The notes under the pieces: model-generated | What the model was told of the DNA's origin: nothing | The model's input: the letters and a program-made list of their open reading frames with translations, nothing else | Databases searched by the model: none | Part shown: positions 46,745 through 58,699 of the stretch, piece after piece | Layout of the letters: each line of letters opens with the position of its first letter | How positions within the stretch are numbered: the stretch's first letter is position 1 | Program-made: the position numbers and the translations under genes | Origin: Monomorium pharaonis | Lineage: Eukaryota > Arthropoda > Insecta > Hymenoptera > Formicidae | NCBI RefSeq assembly: GCF_013373865.1 | Contig: NC_050473.1 | Coordinates: 16,531,597 to 16,595,596, forward strand | Length of the DNA stretch: 64,000 bases | Direction: 5' to 3'

Positions 46745-46945
46745 AAAGAAACAAAGTTGTATTGTCATTGCACTTTGAATCCTAACGGTGACAAAGTGAA
46801 TAAAATTCTGCGAGACAATGACATATTTGACAACCTACAAAGAAGTTATACGTTCAATAATTACCTGTCTATCGATATAAATAAAATTGCACTGTTTATT
46901 ATTGCCTCTGTTGCAACGTCAATAATATCGTTATGTTATAAATAA
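46745..46945 (+). CDS. Possible terminal exon with C-terminal membrane helix
   Basis: After an acceptor-like CTGTAACAG the frame reads KETKLYCHCTLNPNGDKVNK and on to NKIALFIIASVATSIISLCYK before TAA. An in-frame stop lies directly upstream of the acceptor, as expected at an exon edge. An AATAAA overlaps the stop region. The ending is a single hydrophobic helix with a two-residue basic tail, i.e. tail-anchored topology. It may be the second exon of the TATA-driven ORF at 46269. Function unknown. Confidence 0.27.
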   Translation, partial: KETKLYCHCTLNPNGDKVNKILRDNDIFDNLQRSYTFNNYLSIDINKIALFIIASVATSIISLCYK

Positions 46946-47099
46946 ATAAAAACAAGCAGAAAGGAAATATCTTTTCCGTCATAATCAATATTTTAAAATA
47001 TATGAAATATTTCGGGAGTAGTTTTGAAAGATTATTTTAGAAGCGCAGAAGTTGTCCGCTCGAAAATTCAACAATCATATGAATACATTTGTATATATG

Positions 47100-47322
47100 T
47101 ACACAGGAAAAAAAGTAATACAGCCAATAACATATGTAATTGCGGGCTGCCAACTACATAAAATACTTAATGCAATAATATTTACTGTTAATGCAAGTAC
47201 AATGTTGATACTGCAATAGCATATATTATTGTATTGAGTATATCTGCAGTTGGCAGCCCGCAACTACATATTAGTGGATATATTACTACCATTAGTGGAT
47301 ATATTACTTTTTTTTTAGTGTA
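47100..47322. mobile_element. MITE-like fold-back, about 223 bp
   Basis: The left end tacacaggaaaaaaagtaat is mirrored by tattactttttttttagtgta at the right. A second inverted pair lies inside: gcgggctgccaact (47142) and agttggcagcccgc (47248). The right end carries a direct repeat of attagtggatatattac. Non-coding. Confidence 0.75.
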
Positions 47323-50300
47323 TAGGTTTCTCTCTCTCTCTCTTTCTCTCTCTCTTTAATATTTTGTAAAAAATATTGTCTTTTTTTATTATAACAATGT
47401 AGATTTTATTTTTTGCAGTATTTCTTTCTCTATGTTCCATATGTATTTCGTTTTAGAAAAGTTGCACGAGAAATGATCACAATAAAAACTTGATTGGATT
47501 CGTTGTTACAAAATTACATGTATATAATTTAATTTATTTACTTGTTAATAAAATATCAATTATAATTAAATCTAATACAACTATAAAATAAATTAATTCA
47601 ATGACGTCGCGGGATTTGTGCTGTACATTTTTATTTCAGACAAATATTTTTTTAATTATATATACATAATTTTCTTCTTCTTAATTATTTTATATAAAAC
47701 CAACTGCATTACTTTAAATGTAAATACAGTAATGAAAAGCAGGATACTAATTTAAGAAAAATTATATATAAATAGTACTAAAAATAGATCGGATGTTGCA
47801 AACTTAATTCCGTACAACTATTGAATATACAAGAATAGTCTACAATTAAGTTAACAAGTTTTCTTGTAATACAAAACCACAATCATCAAAGAAGTTACCA
47901 ATACGCGAATAAGAAATCGTAAAAGTAGCTTTTCTATAAAGGAAACATTACATAGAAATGACGAAATAATGGAAATACGATAAGAATTTAAAAAGCTACT
48001 TTTATGAGACCGATTGACCCAATGGAAATTCAAAACAAAATTACAACCATAATTCAAAAAAAGAAGATGTGATCTGGCATGAGATTTTACCGAGAAATTG
48101 CAAATAACACGCTGTTAGTGCTGTTACCATCATGAAATCTCTTTACATATATTTTCTACTCTCGTAAACCAATTTAGATTCGATACGCCCCAGGAGAGAA
48201 TCTTATATTCAACATAGAACGAAATTGCGAAATAGGGATTAACACTTTAAATGTAATTCCATAAGATTCAACGGAAGCAAAAATGCAGGACGACGGCGCG
48301 GTAATGACCCTCGCGGCTTTTTACTTTTGCAATTTTCCCGTGGAATTAAACAGGAGTGCAACCGATTAAATATGAAAGGCAATAGAATTTCTTCTAATTC
48401 CATACTCGTTCACTTTTAGCCGCGCGAAATCTCGTTACAAACACCGCAATCGTTATTTCCCTGGCACATAACAATCGTGGTTGTATATCGAATTGCTTCG
48501 GATTATACCGCGTACGACAAACAAACGGAAATAACTTTTGCGGGGAAAATGAAAAAAAAAACAGACAAATGACGCGAATAAAATTTTAATACGTTTACGT
48601 CGTTAAATATCTCGTCAAAGCCCCGCTAATAAATGGATGTGCAGATATTTCGAGAGCGAGGTGCCTGCTAAAATAATTCATCAAACTCCATTTTCACTCG
48701 TTGCGCGCTGTCAACAATTTATCTGTACGGCTACGGTTACGGGAGAAGTTTTCTAATTTGTCAAAACTGCGACAGAATGTTCGCCCAGCTCTCCTTACAA
48801 TTGGCTATCATTAAACGGTCATAGCCGTCGACGGGCTCGCACAAGTTTACAGGCCGGATACTCGTGACGATTTAGATACTGCCCGCACGAATATTGCCCG
48901 CCTACGTGCACAATTGGTGCACAACTCTCGTGATTCTACTGACCACGTTTACGAAGTTCACTTTTAATTGCCGGTCATTAAATAGTTCATTAGAGTGTTA
49001 CGCTGGTGGTGAGGGTTAATTGGAAATAACGATGCATAGCTGGCCTTCATTAGAGCACATGGTTAGTCGTCTGAATGGGACGTGTTTAAAACTTATCAAG
49101 GATCGACGCTTGATCAATTCCTTGGAACTCTCTCTAAACGAAATATATATATATATATATGTATGTATCGGAGAACATAAAGAAAAAGACATACTAAAAA
49201 AGATAAACTCACTGCTGTGAAGAAAAGGGCAGTAAAAGCTATTACAAGTTTTCTAGCGCGACTGTCTAAATAAAGTTCTCGCTAACAAGATGTAAACAAA
49301 ACTCTAAGTGGATATACGTGAAACTTTATATATGTACATTCTTATCGCGCTTCTATGTACATATATATAACGTTGGAGCTGCTAAGATATATAACAAAGT
49401 ACAAATTTGATTTAAGTTCTCGTTCTGTTTATATTTCTTAACAGAACATCCTAAAAGTGCCTTTTTCTACGTTATGCATACTCTTACATTGTTTAGAAAA
49501 TCGCAATTGTCTATATTATCTGCAGAGCATATACCTGAGCCGAATAAGATCCACTTAAATTATTTTATTTTTTAAGAACTTTAGAGAGATTAAGATGAAA
49601 ATAAGATCTTTATTTCAATTATTAAAAAATGAAATAAAATATATTTTGTCCATATTTAATATTTATAAATATATATCATACACACATATATATATAATAA
49701 TTGTTATATAAATATTGTAGTAAGAATTAAAATTTACACACATATATATATATATATATATATACCTATGTAAATTTTAATTCTTATTACAATAAATTAC
49801 TACAGTTAAATTATATGAAGTCGAATTTCTTTTTTTAATCTATCGATGTAAAGATCTATATGTACATAATTAGAAAACATAAAATAGTAAAACTTTTATA
49901 CAATGAGATAATAATTTTTTTATTGAAAATATTATAATTACGAAATTTAGAACTTTACCGTCGAAAAAATTTTTATTAAACTTTATTGTGCATGTTTCTA
50001 AAAAATACGTCTAAAATTAAAAGTTGATTGTGATAAGTTGTTAAAATACGTGTTTCTGTTTTAAACTATTTTACAACATATTTAAAATTTTTTTTCTTTT
50101 GGAAGGGAAAGGGAGAAGAGAGAAATAACATTACTGTTTCTTGTGAAAGAAAATTTTACTTATAAACTGTTGCGTATTGTACGCAACAAGAACAAAGTAT
50201 CACTGTAAATTACTCAGCTCCGTGAGATTAGTTGAGATAATTGGATGGCACCAGCAGCCTGAAGGCAAAACGTGAAACTACGCGAGAAACGTGGGGCGGA

Positions 50301-53300
50301 ATGACGTTGATTTTATGAAATTAGGCGGACATGGTAAATCGAGAAGCGATAAACCTACCGCTAACCCGAACTTTGATGGTACGTTGACCCACGGTTGTCC
50401 AGCTGTATAGCCAGCGGTATGAATCAATATTAATTTTGCTAATTATGTCCTATCCTATTACGATAGTAATATCGATAGTAATATCGATGTGCCGAGGAGC
50501 TGTCATTTCCGTCGGAGCAAACGCACCTTGCGCTTTAATTAATTGATACGTGATCGTTAAAACCTTTTGCATGCCGTAGCCGTGATATCAGTTTTGCAAG
50601 GATTATTTTTTTATGGGACACGAACAAAGTGTTAACTATACAAGTTATCTACGATGAGATGCATATCACTTGTATGTAAGCATCTAGCTGAACACGCTGT
50701 AACGTTACTTGAATTTACGTAGCGCAGCCAATGATCCGATCAAAATTTTAAGACTGGTAAATTTAAAGTTGGTTTTTTTTCTTCGGGAAAAAGAAGAGAG
50801 TTTAGTGCTATGTGTTTCACTTGCATTTTATGCGTAATTTATGATGCGTTAAAAGAAACTCTTCGCGTATTTCAAGATTACCAGGACTGTTCATCGTGAA
50901 GCTCAAAGTTTATCCGACACACACGCGTAGTTTGCGGCGTCATAATTTATCCGGTGTATTTTGCTAGCAACCAAGGGCGGAGCAACATCAATTTCCTTAA
51001 TTACGTCAGTCGTGTTCTGATATATTAGGCCAGTAATTTTGACGTTGTAATTTCGGGAGCGGCCGTTACTCAATTCCATTCCAAGGTTGCAGATCAAAGC
51101 ATAAGCTTTGAAACTAAATTTCGAAAAAAAATGCTCGCACTTTTAGACTGAAAGAAAGCTTTACCTTTCGAACAATATTTCGAATATCCGATACAAAAAT
51201 AATTTAGTTTTCTCTTAATTATAGTAGATCTGTTGTCAAAGAAGACGAAATGTGTTTTTACTTTTTTTTTATTTTCTGTTCTTATTTTATAAAATTATAT
51301 TGGTTGCGTACAATATTTCTTACTCAAATATGACATAATAATTTTGCTGCTTACATCATAATTTTCTAATTAACTTTTGGTATTATAATCATATAAGATA
51401 ATTGCAATTATTAAAAATATATATAAAAATTCTACAAAATAAAATAATAGATAAGGACTGGAAAAAATTTTTTTCTATAGTTATAAACTCTTATCGTTAT
51501 CGTATGAAACACTTTTATATATGTATGTATGTAGATACGAATTTTTTTTTATTTTAATGAAAGACATGCATTACGGGAATAATCAGATATTACTTCATTC
51601 AGATATTTAAATATCTGGCACGATCTCTAATAACAAATTTTTTTAATCTATTGAAAAAGTTTTTGCGCGTAACAGCATCTTCATTAAAATAATTCGTAGG
51701 TAACCATAAACGTAATTTTGGAGATTTTTTTACTTATAAAGCTGCTACGAGCATTGAAAATACATATATAGTTACTATACATACATACTATACATACGTA
51801 TACAGTTAAATATAATACATTTTGTAAATATATTCGTTACATTTATCAAAAAATCCATATTGAAAGAGAAATTGTATTCGTAAATTCCTGGTATAAAAGT
51901 TTTTACAAAGTTTTCAAGAAAAATATACTCCAAACATTTGGAACCATATTTTTAAAATAAGAAAGAAGATTGAAAGAGAGAAAGAGAAAGATAGAGAAAG
52001 GTAGCTTTTCTATCGCGTTACTATGAGCTTACATTCGTGTCGCGAGTGTCAGTGAGGGTAACAAACGTGATCGATTTATGCGAATTACATATATTGCGCG
52101 AGTGTCACAAATCGGAAATATAATGGTTACAAACGCCAAACGCGATCCGCGCAATTATGGTTGTGGTTATTCGATAGGTTGGCACAGAGCGCTCGCTCGG
52201 CGTGAATGTAGCTTTAGTTTAAACTATAAGCTTTGGAACATTACGGGGAAACACTCGCGCGTTTGGGGCGTACCGCGGAAAGAAAACTCGGCGACGAGAA
52301 TATGCCGAATTCGATTTCAAAGCTTTAAAGTACAGCACGATTGCCGCAATTCGCGAAATTACCTCCGTATTGTCGTCTGCAAACAATTTGCGTTCCCTGG
52401 CAACGTTGCGGCGCGATTCGCATATTGATGAATCTATAACTGAAGCGATAAGAACATAACGGAAGCGAACTCTCGATGAAGGATTATAGTATCAAAAGAA
52501 TACAAATTAACCCATTATATTGCGAGACGCGTAAAATAGTTTTTATATTAATCAGTTTTATTGTGTCACATTTAACTTTGCAATTTTTTTCCTTATGTTA
52601 TCTTAGTTGCTTTATTTTGTTAATTTTCGCTGCTATATATTATTTTATTTTTTCCCTTGTAAGAAAATTCTCTCTAGTCAAGGTAAACTGAAGGCAGGTA
52701 ACGACAGCGTACGACGCTACACGTTGAATTTTTATCAAGAGAGCATGAATCACGTGATTCTAGTCTGAGCATCTTGCACAGACACACGAAGAGAGATGTA
52801 ATTAACGCCGTTATTGAATGCGCGTTCCGCGAAGAGCGTAATTAATGGTATTATAGTTCTAACCCTTTTAGGTCGGAGCGAAGTTGCGGAACCCCGCCGC
52901 CGTAATTGTGCCGTCGGTCCACCCTGCCGTGAGTAATTAATATGTATTGAACGAAGGATCGAGATCATCGTCGTTTATCACCCTCGAGAGCGCGCGTAAA
53001 AGTCCGAGCTACAACATAAAGTTTTTATTTAAAGCGCGAGAACCTTGGAAGCCGTTATTCACAGTATAGAGATTCTTGAAAGAGATGTGAAGGGTATGAA
53101 AGAGATTGGAGTAAAGATTAAATTGTTCCCAAGGAGTAAACGAAGCATCTCTTCTCCGATGCCTAATCTCGTAGCAATCTCATTTTATTCAAGGAAATTC
53201 TGACGTAGTCCTTTAGTCGACTCTTTTGTACCTAAAGAAATGAGAAAAAGATGTGATCCATAAGTATATTGTATTATTCGAAATTGAGAAGTTTTCATCA

Positions 53301-54200
53301 AAAGTGAAACTCAGAATACACTTTTACGATTGTTTCGCACGAGAGTCCGCAGTTTCGACTTGCCAAAGTGAGTGAGTGACGCACGCAAAGTGAATGTTTT
53401 AAATTACGTTGTGCCCGTTAGCCATGATTTGGTCAGCTCGTCTCTCTCTCTTTTTTTCTTTTTTTTTTTTTTGGAAAAAGCGGAAACCGTGTTTCGGAAA
53501 GTATTACGCTCTCGCTAAAAGTTTCATCCACTAAATTACATTTTCATCTCCTGCTGATAACTGGGTTCCGCCAGTTTTCCACGGTTAAAAGAAACGAGTC
53601 GTATAAAAAAAATTCAATTACCCACGGTAGACGTCGACGATGAAGACGTAACTTCGTTCGATCAGTTTCTTCTTCGACTGCATCCGCGTCTCGTCCCGTG
53701 ACGTCCTTCTGTTTGCATCGTTCGCGAGCGTATACCGCAGAAGTTGCGAATTAACTCACGAGAACACACATCCCCGTATCTCCGACGTTTGGGATAAATT
53801 ATACGTCTCTCCTCCCCCGCCGTCGCGGCGCTAACTCGACGGCGAAATTTCTGGCTGGCTTCGATGCGTCGAATCATGAAAAAGGGAGGTAAGAGAGATG
53901 GCTGGTACGGCATCGCGTTCACGACACCGTAACGGTCATGCTACATGGCGCGCGAACTGGTCCATACGTCCGAATAACATACGGCGACCACGGCGCTGGG
54001 CGCCCCGCAATGTCGCAGCGTCATTACACCGGCTTAAGAGCACGTAGCACCGATACTTCGTAATCGTTAAGCCACCGATAGTCCAGTCATGGCAACGGCA
54101 ACTTTATTGGATTCGCGCCGGCTTTACGGCGACTGTTGCACGAAGCTGCAATTGCTAAGCACACAGCGTTTGCACAGAAAGTATTTAACCAACGAGTAGT
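47323..54200. other. Probable CNG intron, no supported gene
   Basis: AT-rich DNA with CpG-richer patches (48290-49010, 52030-52430, 53640-54120). Open frames there (for example 52078-52428) lack splice context and recognisable motifs. Apart from the hairpin at 49712-49797 I see nothing specific. Confidence 0.4.
49712..49797. repeat. Hairpin with (TA)n loop
   Basis: attgtagtaagaattaaaat plus ttacaca at the left pairs with tgtaaattttaattcttatt plus acaat at the right. Between them is a (TA)n microsatellite. The arms are about 27 bp. It is possibly a short fold-back element in which the loop expanded. Confidence 0.65.
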
Positions 54201-54644
54201 GATCCACGTGATGGAGAAGAGATGTATATAATTTTAATGGCAGAAAAACTGAAGAAAATAAGGGAGGAGAACTAATGAAATTATTAAGGTACAGCCGCTT
54301 ATCGAGTCTGCAATTTTCTTGCAATCTGATCAATGAAATTATAATATGTTATTATTTCTTCCTGCGATTTCTTTCTCGTTTAACGAAGCTATTAATTTGA
54401 AGGTTTTTTCCCCCCTGTATTAATAATCTCTCTGATCTTAATAATCTTAGGGAAAAAGACTTAAAATAAATAACTTCATTAAACGAGAAAGAAATCGCAG
54501 AAGGAAATAATAACAGATTATATTATAATTCCATTGATCAAATTGCCAATGCAAAAAAAAAGACCCGATAAATGTCTTTGATTTCATCAATTTTCCTCCT
54601 CTTCAGTTTTTCCTCTCTTTAAAATTACACTTTTACCACGGGTC
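54201..54644. mobile_element. Long fold-back element with arms of about 185 bp
   Basis: The inner arms (about 54314-54390 and 54470-54550) are nearly identical inverted copies (tttctttctcgtttaacgaa, gatcaatgaaattataatat). Weaker pairing extends outward (cagaaaaactgaag, ggaggagaa) to gatccacgtg at the left and ttaccacgggtc at the right. It has no coding capacity and stops about 150 bp before the RNF146-like fragment. Confidence 0.75.
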
Positions 54645-54792
54645 TTAATAATCTTATAGAGTCTCGTTTTTAATTCACGCGAATTTAATTATAAATAATT
54701 TCGCCAAAGCCAAATGAGCCATTCGCCCTCGACGTTCGGAAAATTACGTGGGGACGGGAGACAATACTTCTTGCGCGGTACAATCATCCACA

Positions 54793-54921
54793 ATGTATCG
54801 ATTAACCGATTCGTTGGAGCGTTTCCGGGAGCGACAACGTGGCGGTGCTTCGCATACGGAACAGCCAGACATAAACAATATCTATCCAGAGTGCGCGGTA
54901 TGTTTGCACGTTTGTTTCCCC
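54793..54921 (+). pseudogene. RNF146-like half RING finger (fragment or lone exon)
   Basis: From ATG 54793 the frame reads MYRLTDSLERFRERQRGGAS and then QPDINNIYPECAVCLHVCFP. PECAVCLxxC closely resembles the start of the C3HC4 RING of the poly-ADP-ribose-directed ubiquitin ligase RNF146 (human PECAICLQTC). After CFPV the frame loses all RING character, and the remaining zinc ligands (LPCGHxFCxxC) and the WWE domain are not found downstream. GT sites occur at 54922, 54928 and 54934, but none is a strong donor. It could be a true first exon with a weak donor, or a truncated copy. The spacing between the second Cys pair and the Pro is also one residue short. Confidence 0.33.
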
Positions 54922-54929
54922 GTTGGCGT

Positions 54930-56190
54930 AGGAGTAATCAACGGCAGCGCACACGGAGAATTATCTCTCGAAGTTAACCCTCCGCATTAATCGGGCCTGA
55001 GATGCGGCGGCGGGGATATCGCGTCGCCAAATGGTGCCTCTGCATTTGCGGCACGTTTCTAAACACTGCTGCTGCTGCTGCTCCATGCGCTTGCTTCTGG
55101 CGCCGAGAACGTTCGGTCTGCACCGTGTCGCCCGATAATTCAGCATTTATTGCACGACCGTGATACAACGTCCTGCTTATGAATATTCCTTTGTGCGGGC
55201 CACGGCTCCGCATCCTCATTAACTCCTTCGATACATTACAGTTACGTTATAGTATGCTCACATGGTGAACGATCAAATATCGATAGAGGCTATGCATACC
55301 CCTGCCCGTTGAGAGTACGCTTATCGATCTCATCATCATAAAACGCCTCTCACGAATTACGCGCGATCATACAAGAATATGTTCTAATTAGCAAAGATTA
55401 TTACGTAGAGATAAATTTAGATGTCATGCAGCAATATTTCTTTTTAATATCGTCAAATGTTTATAAATGACGTCAGCGCGAGGAATACGTCGGAATTACT
55501 GCAAACACTCTGCGTTTCGGCATCCTCATTTACTTGTCTTTATGTGAACCGCGAGCTACAGATTCTCGAAGTACGAACGGCAAGTGCCGCTCAAATGAAG
55601 AGCAGCTCGTTCGTCGCGCAATCCCGACAGCAATTTCGATGCGTTAATTTCATTAAAATCACACAAACGTCGCCGCCGAGAGTGTTCCGTGTGCGCGTAC
55701 TTAAGGGTAATGCGTTGCTCCAAATTGCGTGGTACGTTAATCGCGGGTTGACGCGGCCGGCCGGAAAACGACGTTAAAACTCCTCGTGCACGTTAACTCT
55801 ATCGGATTTTCGTACGCTCGCTTTGGTTCTCTGCGTTTCGTTCCATGGTGGCTGCACTTCACCCGAATTACGTGAATGCAACGACGTTTCCTGTCGGGCC
55901 AAAAACGCCACCCGTTAACCAGTGATCGACGCGGCCGACATTATTCTCGTTTACACGGTCCAAAAAAAAATCACCAGTAGACAAGTACATAAAAATCTCA
56001 CTTAAAACCAAACTAACATGCAAAAATTTACCGTCTTGCTTTATTATCTTTCTTTTTAATTATAGGACCGTCTTGATAATTTAATTAGTAACACAAGTGT
56101 CACTTTTCGGTCGGAGCGGATTTTGATAAGATTTCGATAATAATTATCAAATAGATTATTCAATTCTATAAGCTGCGTCCGAATATACAT
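54930..56190. other. CpG-rich stretch without supported gene
   Basis: Base composition leaves frames open on both strands (54961-55219, 55457-55777), including a CTG run at about 55064-55082. No splice-framed exon or domain could be supported. Confidence 0.35.
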
Positions 56191-56410
56191 TGTAATGCAA
56201 TTGTAAACTCAAGCTGGAAATAATATCTTAAATTAAATTGATCGTTAAATTAATAATTATGCTACAAGCATCTTAAACTATAAAGAACTTATTGCGACAA
56301 ATTCTATCTCAGTTACCAAGATTAAATAGAGCTTGTAGCATCATTATTAAATTGACGATTATTTTAATTTGAGATATTATTTTAAGCTTTCGCTTACGAT
56401 TGCATTACAC
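56191..56410. repeat. Inverted repeat, about 75-bp arms
   Basis: tgtaatgcaattgtaaactc...gctacaagc at the left is mirrored by gcttgtagc...gattgcattaca at the right, with a loop of about 60 bases. The arms differ at roughly one base in five, so this is an older MITE-like copy. Confidence 0.65.
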
Positions 56411-56732
56411 GTCTGATAATCCGTATCAGCATGTTGTTTATATGATTAAAAAATGTATTTAATTAATATAGAAATATTATTGAACATATCGAAATCTGTT
56501 TTGACCAAAAAGTATTATTTCTTGTGTTATTCACATATCGCTATAATATTCAATTACATTATTGTTAATAACTGTGTTTCACATTTCGAAATCTTTGGAA
56601 TGAGATTTTTATTTAATTAATATATATTTAATACATATTTATAAAGGTCTCTATTATATAAATTGCTTTGCACAATATAGCAGATCTTAGATTCGGAACA
56701 CTTGATATTTTATTTTCTCTTTTTTAATAATA

Positions 56733-57191
56733 TTAACGAGACGGCGCGGAGAGAATATCGACATTTGCAGAGCTTTCAACTAAATGAATAGGTGCATTAA
56801 CCTTTTCTTTGATAGGGAACAACTGTCGTACGGCTAATGAAAGAACGGTACGGTTCATAAAACATAATAGTGTAATTTCTATTGTAGAATGATTTCCACA
56901 GGAAATATATTTATAAATGAGATAAGGCATAAATTGCTCTAACTTATTAAAATAAAAGCCAAGTATTGCACAGCATGCAATTTCATCAACGGCAACGGGG
57001 GATGTTCTACGTGACCTTTTCTTACGAGAACGATTATAAGACCTGCTATTATCTCTGGAACGTGATATAATTTCTCTGGAGTATAATTTACTAATTGTAA
57101 TGAAGCGAGTAATTATGAATATTTCATTAAATATAATTGATGCGTATTGTACGAGCAAGTGACCTGTGCTGGCCTTTGAATGTACGTTCAA
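56733..57191 (-). CDS. Unidentified - strand ORF or terminal exon
   Basis: This is an uninterrupted 152-codon frame on the - strand in AT-rich DNA. Part of it looks protein-like: a basic Arg/Ser segment (SRDNSRSYNRSRKKRSRRTS), then a hydrophobic and Cys-containing part (AVDEIACCAILGFYF, LEQFMPYLIYKYISCG), ending ANVDILSAPSR. An AATAAA lies about 20 bases past the stop, which suggests a real 3' end. Several acceptor-like cag sites occur inside the N-terminal part (for example ATACTCCAG near 57077), so the true exon may be shorter. No domain is recognised. It may be a nested gene or a relic. Confidence 0.28.
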   Translation of the reverse strand: MNVHSKASTGHLLVQYASIIFNEIFIITRFITISKLYSREIISRSRDNSRSYNRSRKKRSRRTSPVAVDEIACCAILGFYFNKLEQFMPYLIYKYISCGNHSTIEITLLCFMNRTVLSLAVRQLFPIKEKVNAPIHLVESSANVDILSAPSR

Positions 57192-58489
57192 TCGTAATAA
57201 GTATTAATACGATTAGTGTCGGTCTGATGGAAGTTAAATTTATTCTTATATGCATTTCGCCTCATAGTCGAAATATGCATAATAATTATATATTATGTTT
57301 CATTATTAGAGATATGTTGTTAATTAAAATTAATCATACGAAATTGATCATATAACAATAAAAACAATATTCTTATAGGCAAATTAATGTTGCGCTTGAA
57401 ACATTTGATCAAAATTTGTAAGAACAGCTGATCTATTTCCGTTTGCAGGCGCAAAGCCGTGACGGTTATCTCACGCATTATTCCGTTCGAGTGGTCGAAA
57501 TGGTAATAGTTAATTAATTAACGATTAATCGATTGCGGTTGCGCAACGAGTGGGACGTGTATTTTACGATGGCCGATGGCAGTTTCGATCATCATTGCGC
57601 CGTGGCTTCGATTGATTACATCCTATATGCACAAGGCTGCAAATCGTTAACTTTGAACATTCGCAAATGCAAATGCAAACGCAAATCAAATCGCATTAAT
57701 TAATGAATGAAGTGAGATTACAGCGACCCCACTTTCTATTATGCGACACGAAAGCAGAAAGTTCGCAGTTCATTCATTATACAAATTGCAGCAGTGTTAC
57801 ATTCCGATGAAATCTCTCCATAGACTAACGCGTAGTCTGTCCGCACAATTAGCATTACATGTCGCACTTTAATTTCTATTTCACGTTTAAATTGAATGCG
57901 ATATTCATATCATATTTAATAAATCGCTCAATTAGATTTAAATTAATAAATCGATTTCGGAGAATTATCATCGTCATATAAATGCATATGAATTCAAGTC
58001 ATCGTATACCTGTAGAGTAGAATATCTGACTGAAATTTGTCGTGATATAATTTATGGAAACAAAAATTATTAATCAAAAGAGAAACGTTGTTATATTATA
58101 CATCTTCACAGTTTACGATAGGTTCAGGTCTCAAAATTTATTAAGTCTTTTTAGGCTCATAATTCTAAATTATTAATGTTGAAAAATGAAAATTATCACC
58201 AATAGTCTCATGAAGTAATTGCCTTTTATCACACATATATCCGTTTGTTGAAACAATTAATATCCATTTCATCAGTTTTCAAGTAAGCACAATTCTCATC
58301 GGTAAAGAATTAAAGCGAAAAAGCAGCGTCGCGTGTAGCTGCCACTAAAACTATGCGCCCAGTTTTCTTTTGAAATATATTTCCGCATGTGCGTTTTTAT
58401 CGCGAATAAAGCGCAGAAATGTGCGCGACCCTTTTCGGTTTTCCTGCAAAAGAGGTTGTCGGATTTGAAGGCGCCAGGGCCGCTTTTAG
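57192..58489. other. Non-coding stretch
   Basis: AT-rich sequence. The only exon-like fragment is about 57450-57500, after a TTTGCAG acceptor (AQSRDGYLTHYSVRVVEM, then GTAATA). It is short and unsupported by neighbours. Confidence 0.35.
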
Positions 58490-58688
58490 GATAAAAATCG
58501 CGCATTCGAAATGACGAAACGGAAAGAGACGAACCGTGAAACGACCGGAGGACCCTTACCTGCGTCGGAGCCCGTTTCGTCCGAAGTACACGCTGAGGAC
58601 GTGCTCGAGAGTTTTGCTTGCGATCCTTGCTGCTGCAAACATTCCGACTTGACTGAAGATCCGACATTAATCGTGCGTAACGATCGAA
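58490..58688 (+). CDS. Cys-rich exon of unidentified gene
   Basis: An acceptor (GCCGCTTTTAG), immediately preceded by an in-frame stop, opens the frame DKNRAFEMTKRKETNRETTG, continuing to a Cys cluster CDPCCCKHSDLTEDPTLIVR. The 3' end is uncertain: CC/GTGACG near 58689 or C/GTAACG near 58678. The ATG at 58511 could be a start codon. The acidic, polar style resembles the tail-anchored gene that follows 1 kb downstream. The C/GTAACG donor would be in phase with its second exon (59938), which would make this an alternative first exon. It cannot join the first exon of that gene, because stops precede its ATG in all frames. Confidence 0.4.
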
Positions 58689-58699
58689 ATCTCTCTCCG

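Noticed and set aside
52078..52428. 116-codon + frame
   Set aside because: No motif, no splice sites, lies in a CpG-rich patch of a probable intron.
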